This document shows, in pieces, positions 52,079 to 61,008 of a stretch of 64,000 nt of DNA (positions within the stretch are counted from its first letter, which is position 1; the number at the start of each line of letters is the position of its first letter). The notes under the pieces were generated by a model that saw only the letters and a program-made list of their open reading frames with translations, ran no database searches and had not been told where the DNA came from. Source of the stretch: Kutzneria buriramensis (lineage in GTDB: Bacteria; Actinomycetota; Actinomycetes; Mycobacteriales; Pseudonocardiaceae); contig NZ_QUNO01000001.1 of NCBI RefSeq assembly GCF_003387475.1, forward strand, positions 806,001 to 870,000, read 5' to 3'. The translations under genes and the position numbers were made by a program.

Positions 52079-55000
52079 ATGCGCCCTGTGGTCGTCATCC
52101 TGATCGCGCTGGCGCTGCTCGCGCCGCCCGCGGTCGCCGGCCTGCCGCCGGCCGCCGACCCCGTGGCGCTGACGGATCCGTTGATCGGAACCGGTTCCGC
52201 AGGCGCGGAGGTGGGGGAGATCAACAACTTCCCCGGCCCCAGCACGCCGTTCGGCATGCTCCAGTGGAGCCCGGACACCGCCGACCACTACGCGGGCTAC
52301 TCGTACGAGGACAAGACCGTCAAGGGCTTCAGCCTCACGCACGCCTCGGTCGGCTGCCGCCAGTTCGGCGACGTGCCGATCCTGCCGGTCAGCGGCGACG
52401 TCGGCGCGACCCCCTGGTCGTTGCAGGAGCCGTTCACCCACGCAGGTGAGCAAGCCTCGCCCGGTTACTACACGGTGACCGCCGGCGGCGTGAAGACCGA
52501 GCTGACCACCGCGCTCCGCGCCGGCCAGGGGCGGTTCACCTTCCCGCCGAACGCCCCCGCGCACGTGCTGGTCAAGGCCGGCGGCAGCCTCAACGGCGAC
52601 ACCGCCGCCACCGTCGCCTTCCCCGACGACCACACCGTCACCGGCTCGGCGACCTCCGGCGGATTCTGCGGCCAGGGCAACAAGTACACCGTCTACTACG
52701 TGATCACCTTCGACCGGCCGTTCGCCGCCAGGTCGTCCTGGAGCGGCCGGGCGACGCCGACCCCGACCGTCGTGCCGCCGGACGAGGCGGACCGGGGCAT
52801 CGCCGGCCCGCAGATCTCCGGCCCGCAAGTCGGAGCGACGCTCGACTTCGACACCGGCAAGGACGCCACCGTCCGCGCGAAGGTGGCGATCTCCTTCGTC
52901 TCGGTCGACGGCGCGCGGCGCAACCTCGATGCGGGCGCGCCGGCGTGGGACTTCGACGGCACGCGCGCGGCGACCAGGGCCCGCTGGGCGTCCTACCTCG
53001 GCCGGATCACCATCGGCGGCGGTGCCCAGGATCAGCTGAAAACGTTTTACGCGGCGCTGTACCACTCGTTCCAGTACCCGGTGACCTTCAACGACGTCGA
53101 CGGCAGCTATGCGGGCTTCGACGGCAAAGTCCACAACACCGGCGGCCGCACCCAGTACGCCAACTTCTCCGGCTGGGACATCTACCGCTGCCAGATCCCG
53201 CTGCTGGCCACGCTCGCCCCGGACGAGACGTCCGACATGATGCAGTCCCTGGTCAACGACGCCGACCAGTACGGCTGGCTGCCGAAGTGGCCGGTGTACA
53301 ACGACGAGTCCGCCGTGATGAACGGCGACTCGGTCGCGCCGATCATCGCCGGCGCGTACGCCTTCGGCGCGCGGAACTTCGACACCGCCGAGGCGCTGGC
53401 CCAGCTGGTCAAGGGGGCCACCAAGGACGGCAGCGTCGGCTGGGGCTACCAGGAGCGGCCCAACACGGTGGCGTACCAGCGGCTCGGCTACGTGCCGTCG
53501 AGCGCCGACGAGAGCGTCTCCATGACCGAGGAGTACGCCATCGACGACTTCGCCATCGGCCGGTTCGCCGACGCCCTCGGCGACGACGACACGGCGGCGG
53601 CCTTCGCGGCGCGCGGCCAGAACTGGCAGCACGTCTTCGACCCGACCACCGGGTACGTACGGCCGCACGCCGCGGATGGCGCTTTCCCGGGCGGCCCCGT
53701 GCTGGTTCCGCCGCCACCCGACCAATTCGCGCCGACCGGCTTCGCCGAGGGCAATCCCGCCCAGTACACGTGGATGGTGCCGCAGAACACGGCCGGCCTG
53801 ATCGGCGCGGTCGGCGGCCACGACGCCGCCGTGCAGCGGCTCGACGACCTGTTCACCAAGCTCAACGTCGGGCCGGTGCAGCCGTACTACTGGGCCGGCA
53901 ACGAGCCGATGTTCAGCGTGCCGTGGGCGTACGACTACCTGGACCAGCCGTGGAAGACCCAGGACGTGGTGCACCGCGTGCAGACGGAACTGTTCGCCGC
54001 CACGCCCGACGGCGAGCCCGGCAACGACGATCTCGGCGCCCAGTCCGCCTGGTACGTGTGGTGCGCACTGGGCCTGTACCCGGTCACGCCCGGCACCACC
54101 GACCTGGCCGTGAACACGCCGGTGTTCCCGCACGTGGCCATCCGCACCGGCACCGGCCGGCAGATCGTGATCGAGGCACAGGGCGTCGGCCCACACATCC
54201 AGGGGCTGGCGATCAACGGCGTCGGCTGGAACCAGTCCTCGCTGCCGGCCGATCTGCTGGCGTGGGGCGGTCACGTCACCTACAGCCTCGGCGACGGCAC
54301 GGCCTGGACGGCGTCGCCGCCGAGGTCCTATCGGGACGGCGAGACGCCGCTGGGGTTCGTGACGCCGCTGGGGGTGTCCACTCAGAACACGTTCCAGGTC
54401 GGCGTGCGCAACGGAACGAACCAGCCGGTTCAGATGCCGTGGAAGCTGACCGTGCCGCCGGGGGCGACGGCGTCCTTGACGCAGGGGCAGCTTTCCGTGC
54501 CGGCGAACGGAACCGCGAGCGTTCCCGTCACGATGACCGCGCTGGCCAACGGGATCTACCCCGTGCACGTCGACTTCGGCGGCAAGCAGCGCGCCACCGC
54601 GTACCTCGCCGTACCGGGCGCCGATCACACCGCCACCGGCTGCACCACCCTCGGCGCGACCAACACCGACTGCGGGCTCACCCAGGTCGAGTACGCCGCC
54701 GACGGCGCCACCACGCCGGTGGAAGTCGACGGAGTGTCAGGTCGCCGGATGGTGAAGGCCCACGACTGGGGCGACTACCGGTACCTGTACTTCCAGGCCG
54801 ACCAGCGGGCCGTTCCCGGCACCGGGCCGTACGAGGCGACGATCACCGTGCGGTACCTGGACGCCGGCAAGGACACGTTCACCATCCAGTACGACTCGGT
54901 GAACCGGTCCTATGTCGACGCCACGCGGGTCACCAAGACCGGCACCGGCACGTGGAAGGACGTCACCGTCACCGTGAAGGACGCCAAGTTCGGGCACCGC

Positions 55001-55138
55001 GAGAACGGCCAGTCCGACTTCCGGGTGTCCTCCGACGGCGCCGGCGACGCCAGCGCCGAGACGATAGCGTCGGCCGGCGTCACGGTGACCGGTCCGGACG
55101 TGCTGGCGGTTCGGCAGTGCCCAACGGCTACGCCTTGA
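52079..55138 (+). CDS. secreted GH92 family alpha-mannosidase
   Basis: 1019 residues. Signal peptide RPVVVILIALALLAPPAVAG. GH92 catalytic region (~25-750): LIGTGSAGAEVGEINNFPGPSTPFGM, SGYSYEDKTVKGFSLTH-type segment, ASVGCRQFGDVPILP, FNDVDGSYAGFDGKVH, FSGWDIYRC, and GNDDLGAQSAWYVWCALGLYPVTPG. A NEW3-like beta domain (~765-850) and a CBM6-like module (~880-1010) follow. GH92 enzymes are calcium-dependent exo-alpha-mannosidases, usually alpha-1,2. It would release mannose outside the cell. No transporter is linked. The ATG is preceded by GGGGG. Confidence 0.92.
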   Translation: MRPVVVILIALALLAPPAVAGLPPAADPVALTDPLIGTGSAGAEVGEINNFPGPSTPFGMLQWSPDTADHYAGYSYEDKTVKGFSLTHASVGCRQFGDVPILPVSGDVGATPWSLQEPFTHAGEQASPGYYTVTAGGVKTELTTALRAGQGRFTFPPNAPAHVLVKAGGSLNGDTAATVAFPDDHTVTGSATSGGFCGQGNKYTVYYVITFDRPFAARSSWSGRATPTPTVVPPDEADRGIAGPQISGPQVGATLDFDTGKDATVRAKVAISFVSVDGARRNLDAGAPAWDFDGTRAATRARWASYLGRITIGGGAQDQLKTFYAALYHSFQYPVTFNDVDGSYAGFDGKVHNTGGRTQYANFSGWDIYRCQIPLLATLAPDETSDMMQSLVNDADQYGWLPKWPVYNDESAVMNGDSVAPIIAGAYAFGARNFDTAEALAQLVKGATKDGSVGWGYQERPNTVAYQRLGYVPSSADESVSMTEEYAIDDFAIGRFADALGDDDTAAAFAARGQNWQHVFDPTTGYVRPHAADGAFPGGPVLVPPPPDQFAPTGFAEGNPAQYTWMVPQNTAGLIGAVGGHDAAVQRLDDLFTKLNVGPVQPYYWAGNEPMFSVPWAYDYLDQPWKTQDVVHRVQTELFAATPDGEPGNDDLGAQSAWYVWCALGLYPVTPGTTDLAVNTPVFPHVAIRTGTGRQIVIEAQGVGPHIQGLAINGVGWNQSSLPADLLAWGGHVTYSLGDGTAWTASPPRSYRDGETPLGFVTPLGVSTQNTFQVGVRNGTNQPVQMPWKLTVPPGATASLTQGQLSVPANGTASVPVTMTALANGIYPVHVDFGGKQRATAYLAVPGADHTATGCTTLGATNTDCGLTQVEYAADGATTPVEVDGVSGRRMVKAHDWGDYRYLYFQADQRAVPGTGPYEATITVRYLDAGKDTFTIQYDSVNRSYVDATRVTKTGTGTWKDVTVTVKDAKFGHRENGQSDFRVSSDGAGDASAETIASAGVTVTGPDVLAVRQCPTATP

Positions 55139-56459
55139 CCTGGTCCAGCAGGGTCAGGAACACGTCGCGCTCCACCACGGGCGGCTCGTCCGCGAGCAGG
55201 CCGCCGATGTGGCAGACGAACGTCTCCGGGCTGACGACCTCCAGCGGCACGGTGTCGGGCATCCGGCACGTCACCAGGCCCGGCTCCTTCGGATGCACCA
55301 GCACGATGCCCTCGACCTGCACCCGCGGCAGCAGCATCTGGTACGCGGCCACCGTCCGGCTCAGCCGCAGCGACGCGCCCTCGAAGCTCTCGCCGTCGCG
55401 CAGCAGGCCGCCGTTGCCGTCGCTGGTGTAGTGCCCGGCCGGCCACAGCTTCGACTCGATGAGCAGCAGCTTCCGGCCGCACAGCACGGCGTGGTCCACC
55501 TCGGCCTTGGACGACCCGGGCCAGGCCAGGCCGTGGAAGATGCGGGCGGCCGGGATCTGGCCCAGGTAGCCGGACAGCAGGTCCAGGGTCATCCACTCGC
55601 TCTTCGAGCAGTCCTTCACCGGCTCGTCCTCGGACGGCAGCAGCCGGGTGCCCGGCGCGCCGAACAGGTTGAACGTGCGGAACTCGTGCGTGAAGATCCG
55701 CTCGGTCACGCGGGACGCCAGGTACCAGCGGCCCAGCGGCGGCAGTGCGAACACGCCGGCGGCCAGCAGCACCACCGCGATGCCGTACAGGTGCCCGGCT
55801 GTCAGAGCGTAGGCGCCGATCGCGGCCATGCCGGCGGCCCAGATGTAGGTGATCACCGCCAGGAACTTCGGCGTGGCCTTGCCGGCGATGGTCACCGCCA
55901 CGTACGCGATGGGCACGATCACGACCACCGCGACGTAGGAGAAGCCGCTGGTCAGCATGGGCACGACGGTGCCGACGAGCAGCGCCGTCCACACCGCGGC
56001 GACCATGAAGAACCAGCGCTGGGCCCAGCCGAAGCCGGGCCGCCAGTGCACCTTGGCCTCCGGGTTGACCCGCCGCCACCAGGGGATGCTCTCCAGCGGG
56101 ATGGCCTTCAGCCCGGACGCGAAGCCGGCCGGCCTCGGCGGCGGTTCCGGCGGGCGCTCCTGCTGCTCGGCGTAGGCGGCCTCCTCCTGGTACTCCTCCC
56201 AGGTCTCCCATTCCGGCGCCGGCCGGCGCTGCTCGGGCACGCCCCGGGAGCGGCGCGCGTCGTACGCGGCGCGGCGCGCCGGGTCGGACAGCGTCTCGTA
56301 CGCCTCCTGGACCAGCCGGAACATGATCTGGCTGCCGCCGGCGTCGGGATGCAGCACCTTCACCAGCGAACGGTGGGCAGACTTGATCTCAGCCTGGGAG
56401 GCGCCAGGCTTGATCTCCAGCAACTCGTAGTAGTCGACTCCGCCCACGGCCCTTCCCAT
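55128..56459 (-). CDS. DnaJ domain, membrane and NERD domain fusion protein
   Basis: 443 residues. J domain at ~9-75 (DYYELLEIKPGASQAEIKSAH, HPD at 37-39). An acidic/Pro linker, then about four hydrophobic segments (~150-255: FFMVAAVWTALLVGTVVPML, YVAVVVIVPIAYVAVTIAG, ITYIWAAGMAAIGAYALTAG, IAVVLLAAGVFAL). A NERD nuclease-like domain (~285-400) keeps the expected acidic and Lys residues in AEVDHAVL and LLLIESKLW. The stop overlaps the GH92 gene by 11 bp. Role unknown; the J domain should recruit DnaK to a membrane site. Confidence 0.9.
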   Translation of the reverse strand: MGRAVGGVDYYELLEIKPGASQAEIKSAHRSLVKVLHPDAGGSQIMFRLVQEAYETLSDPARRAAYDARRSRGVPEQRRPAPEWETWEEYQEEAAYAEQQERPPEPPPRPAGFASGLKAIPLESIPWWRRVNPEAKVHWRPGFGWAQRWFFMVAAVWTALLVGTVVPMLTSGFSYVAVVVIVPIAYVAVTIAGKATPKFLAVITYIWAAGMAAIGAYALTAGHLYGIAVVLLAAGVFALPPLGRWYLASRVTERIFTHEFRTFNLFGAPGTRLLPSEDEPVKDCSKSEWMTLDLLSGYLGQIPAARIFHGLAWPGSSKAEVDHAVLCGRKLLLIESKLWPAGHYTSDGNGGLLRDGESFEGASLRLSRTVAAYQMLLPRVQVEGIVLVHPKEPGLVTCRMPDTVPLEVVSPETFVCHIGGLLADEPPVVERDVFLTLLDQVKA

Positions 56460-56572
56460 CTGCGGCTACGTCTGGCGCGGGTACGAACACGATAGGTTGC
56501 CTCGGCGTCAGAGTCCCGTTTTACCTGGGCCGTTTCGTCACCCGATCGGTTAAGTCCGTAGGGTGGACGCCC

Positions 56573-57208
56573 GTGGCGAGGCTGGTCGTGATCGAGGGAC
56601 TTGACGGCGCGGGCAAGCGGACGCTGTCCGACGCGCTCACCGCGGAGCTGGACAAACGGGGTGCGACGGCGACGAGGATCGCCTTCCCCCGCTACGGCGA
56701 GGACGTGCACGCCGACCTCGTCCGCGACGCGATGTACCTGCGGCTCGGCGATCTCGTGAAATCGGTGCACGGCATGGCCGTCCTGTTCGCGCTGGACCGC
56801 CAGGCCGCCGCCCCCAAGATCGCCGAGGCGCTCGCCGCGCACGACGTGGTCCTGCTGGACCGCTACATCGCGTCCAACGCGGCATATGGGGCGGCGCGGC
56901 TGCACGAGGATGTAAACGGCGAGTTCGTGCGCTGGGTTCACGACCTCGAGGTCGGTCGGTTCGCGCTGCCGCTGCCCGACCGCCAGCTGCTGCTCCGGGT
57001 GCCGGTGGAGGTGGCGGCGCAGCGGGCGGCCGGTCGCGAGCAGACCGAACGCGAGCGGGACAGCTACGAGACCGACGACGGCCTCCAGGCCCGCTGCGCG
57101 ATGGTCTACGACCAGTTCGTCGAGGCGGGCTGGCTGGCCCCGTGGACCGTGGTGGACGGCGTCGCCGGCGCCGACTTCGGGGCGCTCGCCGACCTGCTGC
57201 TCGGTTAG
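56573..57208 (+). CDS. tmk: thymidylate kinase
   Basis: 211 residues, dTMP to dTDP. P-loop GLDGAGKRT at 9-17, with the actinobacterial Asp-Gly-Ala variant, DRYIASNAAYGAARL (base recognition), and the LID region AAGREQTERERDSYETDD. GTG start. Sits just upstream of mtrA as in mycobacteria, but here the VOC gene is inserted between on the other strand. The stop is interlocked with it in TTAG. Confidence 0.96.
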   Translation: MARLVVIEGLDGAGKRTLSDALTAELDKRGATATRIAFPRYGEDVHADLVRDAMYLRLGDLVKSVHGMAVLFALDRQAAAPKIAEALAAHDVVLLDRYIASNAAYGAARLHEDVNGEFVRWVHDLEVGRFALPLPDRQLLLRVPVEVAAQRAAGREQTERERDSYETDDGLQARCAMVYDQFVEAGWLAPWTVVDGVAGADFGALADLLLG

Positions 57209-57693
57209 AGCGCCCCCACCAGGTCGCCGCCCCAGCGCTCGATCTCCGCGTCCAGATCCAGCGGCTTGGTCGCGGACGCCTCCTTCATCGCCTCGGTGAC
57301 CCGGTCCAGCGGCACCAGCCAGGACACCTCGAACTCGATGCCGTCGGGGTCCTTGGCGTACAGCGCCTTGGTCGTCACGTGGTCCGACGCGCCGACGAGC
57401 GCGCCCGCCTCGCGCAGCCGGTTCGCGTGGTCGGCGAGGTCCGTCAGCGTGGTCACCGACCAGGCCAGGTGGTACAGGCCCACCGTGTCGCGGCCCGCGC
57501 CGGACGGCTTGGCGTCCGCGCCGACCTGGAACAGGCCCAGGTCGTGGTCGTTGTCGGAGTCCGGGGCCTGGAGGAACGCGGCGCCTGGGAACTGGTGCAC
57601 CACCCGGAAACCGAGCACGTCGGTGTAGAAGGCGACGCTGCGCTCGGTGTCGCGCACGTACAGGACCGCGTGGTTGAGCCGGCGGATCGCCAT
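57205..57693 (-). CDS. VOC family protein (glyoxalase/extradiol dioxygenase fold)
   Basis: 162 residues from ATG, with GGGAGGTAACG immediately upstream. Two VOC repeats: LNHAVLYVRDTERSVAFYTDVLGFRVV and YHLAWSVTTLTDLADHANRLREAG, then the metal Glu in KDPDGIEFEVSW. The His and Glu positions fit catechol 2,3-dioxygenase-like metal sites. It may detoxify an aromatic compound or an electrophile. Its promoter has a MarR-like palindrome over the -10. Inserted between tmk and mtrA on the opposite strand. Confidence 0.9.
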   Translation of the reverse strand: MAIRRLNHAVLYVRDTERSVAFYTDVLGFRVVHQFPGAAFLQAPDSDNDHDLGLFQVGADAKPSGAGRDTVGLYHLAWSVTTLTDLADHANRLREAGALVGASDHVTTKALYAKDPDGIEFEVSWLVPLDRVTEAMKEASATKPLDLDAEIERWGGDLVGAL

Positions 57694-57714
57694 CGTTACC
57701 TCCCGGGCATCGTT

Positions 57715-57732
57715 GTTCAATATTCAACTATA
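57715..57732 (-). promoter_or_regulatory. -10 element and palindromic operator of the VOC gene
   Basis: On the minus strand TATAGT (57727-57732) is a good -10. The palindrome GTTCAATATTCAAC (57715-57728) overlaps and follows it, as for a MarR-family repressor site. No regulator gene is adjacent. Confidence 0.5.
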
Positions 57733-57738
57733 CCTTCG

Positions 57739-57759
57739 GTAACGAACGGTGAGCGTTAC
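57739..57759. promoter_or_regulatory. GTAACG/CGTTAC inverted repeat in the VOC-mtrA intergenic region
   Basis: GTAACG and CGTTAC separated by nine bases, in the 232-bp gap between the divergent VOC gene and mtrA. It could serve either gene. MtrA autoregulation is possible, but I cannot confirm a match to the MtrA consensus. Confidence 0.35.
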
Positions 57760-57925
57760 ACGCTGTAGTTCGTGAACTCGACGGGGACGAGGGTGGTGAT
57801 GGCGCATGACCGAGCGCTGGACCAGCACGGCGGAGCGCAACGGACCGGTCGCAGCGGGTGGCGACCGCGCCGGTGATCGCTGGGGTGCGCGCGGCCGCCC
57901 GGTCAGCAGTGCGACGATGGTAGGC

Positions 57926-58603
57926 ATGAAGGCACGCGTCCTGGTGGTCGATGACGACCCGGCCCTGGCGGAGATGCTCACCATCGTGCTGCGCGGTGAG
58001 GGGTTCGACACCGCAGTCGTCGCCGACGGCGCGCGGGCGCTGCCCGCGCTGCGTGAGCTCAAACCCGACCTGGTGCTGCTCGACCTGATGCTGCCCGGGA
58101 TGAACGGCATCGACGTGTGCAAGGCCATCAGGGCCGAGTCCGGCGTGCCGATCGTGATGCTCACCGCCAAGAGCGACACCGTGGACATCGTGCTGGGCCT
58201 CGAGTCCGGCGCCGACGACTACGTGGTCAAGCCGTTCAAGCCCAAGGAACTGGTGGCCCGCATCCGCACCCGGCTGCGCCGCACCGAGTCCGAGCCCGCC
58301 GAGGTGCTCGCCATCGGCGACCTGGCCATCGACGTGCCCGGCCACGAGGTGACCCGGGACGGGCAGGCCATCCAGCTCACGCCGCTGGAGTTCGACCTGC
58401 TGGTGGCGCTGGCCCGCAAGCCGCGCCAGGTGTTCACCCGCGAGGTGCTGCTCGAGCAGGTGTGGGGCTACCGGCACGCCGCCGACACCCGGCTGGTGAA
58501 CGTGCACGTCCAGCGGCTGCGGTCGAAGGTGGAGAAGGACCCGGAGCACCCCGAGGTGGTGTTGACCGTCCGCGGCGTCGGGTACAAGGCCGGCCCTCCG
58601 TGA
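57926..58603 (+). CDS. mtrA: two-component response regulator MtrA
   Basis: 225 residues, OmpR/PhoB type. The receiver domain has acidic VVDDDP, phospho-acceptor Asp53 (LVLLDLMLPGMNGIDVC), Thr in MLTAK and Lys in VVKPFKPKEL. The C-terminal winged helix has LTPLEFDLLVALARKPRQVFTREVLLEQVWGYRH and ends VVLTVRGVGYKAGPP, nearly identical to mycobacterial MtrA. MtrA controls cell division and envelope genes. ATG 57926; an ATG 9 bp earlier is equally possible. Long upstream in-frame reading has no conservation and is not used. mtrB follows after 14 bp. Confidence 0.97.
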   Translation: MKARVLVVDDDPALAEMLTIVLRGEGFDTAVVADGARALPALRELKPDLVLLDLMLPGMNGIDVCKAIRAESGVPIVMLTAKSDTVDIVLGLESGADDYVVKPFKPKELVARIRTRLRRTESEPAEVLAIGDLAIDVPGHEVTRDGQAIQLTPLEFDLLVALARKPRQVFTREVLLEQVWGYRHAADTRLVNVHVQRLRSKVEKDPEHPEVVLTVRGVGYKAGPP

Positions 58604-58617
58604 TCGGGGTCTGACGG

Positions 58618-61008
58618 ATGCGGCTCGACACCGGACCGGTGACTCGGTGGCTGCGGGAGGCGCCGAGCCTGGTTCGGGAGCGCTGGCAGCGGGCCAGCGA
58701 GCTGTGGCGGCGGTCGTTGCAGCTGCGGGTGGTGGTGAGCACCCTCGCGCTGTCCTCGGCCGTCGTCTTCGTGCTGGGCATGGTGCTCCAGTCGCAGATC
58801 ACCGACCAGATGCTGGGCAGCAAGCAGCTGGCCGCCACCGCGCAGATCCGGGCCAGCGTCACCGCCGTCCAGCACCAGCTGGTCGGCGTCAGCCCCGGCC
58901 CGGACAGCCTGAGCACCCGCTTCAACGCCGCGCTCAACGCGCTCACCAGCAGCGGCTCGGCCACTGTGGACGGGTCGTCGGCCGGCGCCTTCGAGCCGAT
59001 CCTGGCCGACGCCCGGTCGCTGGACTCCGCCGGCAACGTCGTGTCCACCGCCGACTACGGCGACATCCCGGACGACCTCAAGCGGTTCGTGCTCAACGAC
59101 GAGATCGCCAGCCGGATCCACACCGTCACCCGCGACGGCGTGCCGACCACGATGCTCATGGTCGGCGCCCAGGTGCCCAGCGCCAGCCACCCGATCCAGC
59201 TGTACGAGCTGTTCCCGCTGACCGCCGAGCAGCACACCACCGGGGTCGTGCAGAACACGCTGATCGTCGGCGGCATCGTGTTGCTGCTGTTGCTGGCCGG
59301 CATCACCAACCTCGTCACCCGGCAGGTGGTCCGGCCCGTGCGGCAGGCCGCCGAGGTGGCCGAGCGGTTCGCCGACGGCAAGCTCGACGACCGGATGCCC
59401 GTCGTCGGCGAGGACGACGTGGCCCGGCTGGCCGAGTCGTACAACGAGATGGCCGAGAGCATCCAGGCCCAGATCCGGCAGCTCGAGGAGTTCGGGCTGT
59501 TGCAGCGCCGGTTCACCTCCGACGTGTCGCACGAGCTGCGCACGCCGCTGACCACCGTGCGGATGGCCGCCGACGTGCTGCACGCCTCCCGCGAGCAGTT
59601 TCCCGCCGGCCTGGCCCGGTCCACCGAGCTGCTGGTCGACGAGCTGGACCGGTTCGAGGCGCTGCTCGGCGACCTCCTGGAGATCAGCCGTCTGGACGCC
59701 GGGGTCGACGAACTCACCGCCGACCTGGTCGATGTGCGGGGCGTCGTCGAGCGGGCGGTCGCCGCCGTCGGTCCCGTCGCCGTCAGCTCCGGCACCCCGG
59801 TCGAGACGTACATGCCGGCCGTCGAGGTGCCGGCCGAGATCGATTCGCGTCGGGTCGAACGCGTGCTGCGCAACCTGCTCAACAACGCCGTCGACCACGG
59901 CGAGGGCCTGCCCGTGCGGGTCCGCGTCGCCGCCGACGAGAACGCCGTCGCCATCGTCGTCCGGGACTTCGGCGTCGGCCTGCGCGACGGCGAGGCCGAA
60001 CTGGTGTTCAACCGGTTCTGGCGGGCCGACCCGTCCCGGAACCGCCGGACCGGCGGCACCGGCCTGGGCCTGGCGATCAGCGTCGAGGACGCCCGGCTGC
60101 ACGGCGGTTGGCTGGAGGCGTGGGGCGAACTCGGCGAGGGCGCCTGCTTCCGGCTCACGCTGCCGCGCCGGCAGGGCTTCGAGCTCACCGACAGCCCGCT
60201 CCCGCTGCCGCCCGACGAGGAGCGGCCGGTCCGTGAGGCCGAGGAGAGCGAGGTCAGCCCCCTCGTCGTCGCCGAGGTCGAGGCCGACGCCGAGGTCGAG
60301 GAGATCGCCTGGCAGCCCGCCGAGTCCGTGGAGCTCGACGAGCCCGCGCCGGAAGCGGCCGATCCGGAGCTCGCCTGGCACCCCGCCGACACCAAGGCCG
60401 TCGACGCCGCCGGCGAGCAAACCGGCGACGGCGTCACCGAGGACGAGCTCGTGGAGCACGGCGAGATCGGACCCGACCCGGAGTTCGACAGCGTGCCCGG
60501 CCTCCCCGCGACGACGGTCCAAGGGCAGTCGGGGCCCGGCGAGGTCGGCCCGGATCCGGAGTTGGACGGCGTGCCGGGCGTGCCCTCGACGGCCGCTCAG
60601 GCGGAGCCCGGCGAGGTGGGCCCGGATCCGGAGCTGGACGGCGTGCCGGGCGTGCCCTCGACGGCCGCCCAGCCGAAGCCCGGCGAGGTCGACCCGGATC
60701 CGGAGCTGGACAGCGTGCCGGGCGTGCCCTCGACGGCCGCTCAGGCGGAGCCCGGCGAGGTGGGCCCGGATCCGGAGCTGGACGGCGTGCCGGGCGTGCC
60801 CTCGACGGCCGCCCAGCCGAAGCCCGGCGAGGTCGACCCGGATCCGGAGCTGGACAGCGTGCCGGGCGTGCCCTCGACGGCCGCTCAGTCGGGGCCCGGC
60901 GAGGTGGGCCCGGATCCGGAGCTGGACGGCGTGATCGGCCCCGATCCCGAGCTGGACGGCGTGCCCCAGACTGCCGTTCGTTCCCAGTCCGTCGGGGAGG
61001 CCCGGTGA
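58618..61008 (+). CDS. mtrB: sensor histidine kinase MtrB with long repetitive C-terminal tail
   Basis: 796 residues; mycobacterial MtrB is about 567. Helices at ~38-58 and ~212-232 flank an extracellular domain, HAMP at ~233-290, HisKA with phospho-His305 (FTSDVSHELRTPLTTV), and HATPase boxes NLLNNAVDHG (419-), DFGVG (450-) and TGGTGLGL (478-). The kinase core ends at ~518. Residues 519-796 are acidic, Pro-rich and cytoplasmic, with a tandem repeat from ~615. ATG start. Phosphorylates MtrA. Overlaps lpqB by 4 bp. Confidence 0.96.
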   Translation: MRLDTGPVTRWLREAPSLVRERWQRASELWRRSLQLRVVVSTLALSSAVVFVLGMVLQSQITDQMLGSKQLAATAQIRASVTAVQHQLVGVSPGPDSLSTRFNAALNALTSSGSATVDGSSAGAFEPILADARSLDSAGNVVSTADYGDIPDDLKRFVLNDEIASRIHTVTRDGVPTTMLMVGAQVPSASHPIQLYELFPLTAEQHTTGVVQNTLIVGGIVLLLLLAGITNLVTRQVVRPVRQAAEVAERFADGKLDDRMPVVGEDDVARLAESYNEMAESIQAQIRQLEEFGLLQRRFTSDVSHELRTPLTTVRMAADVLHASREQFPAGLARSTELLVDELDRFEALLGDLLEISRLDAGVDELTADLVDVRGVVERAVAAVGPVAVSSGTPVETYMPAVEVPAEIDSRRVERVLRNLLNNAVDHGEGLPVRVRVAADENAVAIVVRDFGVGLRDGEAELVFNRFWRADPSRNRRTGGTGLGLAISVEDARLHGGWLEAWGELGEGACFRLTLPRRQGFELTDSPLPLPPDEERPVREAEESEVSPLVVAEVEADAEVEEIAWQPAESVELDEPAPEAADPELAWHPADTKAVDAAGEQTGDGVTEDELVEHGEIGPDPEFDSVPGLPATTVQGQSGPGEVGPDPELDGVPGVPSTAAQAEPGEVGPDPELDGVPGVPSTAAQPKPGEVDPDPELDSVPGVPSTAAQAEPGEVGPDPELDGVPGVPSTAAQPKPGEVDPDPELDSVPGVPSTAAQSGPGEVGPDPELDGVIGPDPELDGVPQTAVRSQSVGEAR
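60460..60975 (+). repeat. 72-bp tandem repeat array inside mtrB
   Basis: Five full 72-bp units start at 60538, 60610, 60682, 60754 and 60826, encoding 24 residues around GPDPELDGVPGVPSTAAQ. A degenerate unit precedes (60460) and partial units follow (60898, 60934). Units alternate between endings AEP and PKP, giving a 144-bp higher-order period, so recent duplication of a two-unit block is likely. All are in frame, with no stop. Confidence 0.95.

Noticed and set aside
52061-54628. 855-codon minus-strand frame opposite the GH92 gene
   Set aside because: Antisense shadow; the plus strand has a signal peptide and GH92 motifs.
57806-57925. N-terminal extension of MtrA
   Set aside because: The 40 extra residues are not seen in known MtrA proteins, which begin near the VLVVDDD strand.
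60460-60975. Regular repeats considered as a CRISPR array
   Set aside because: Units are contiguous without unique spacers, in frame, and encode a protein repeat.
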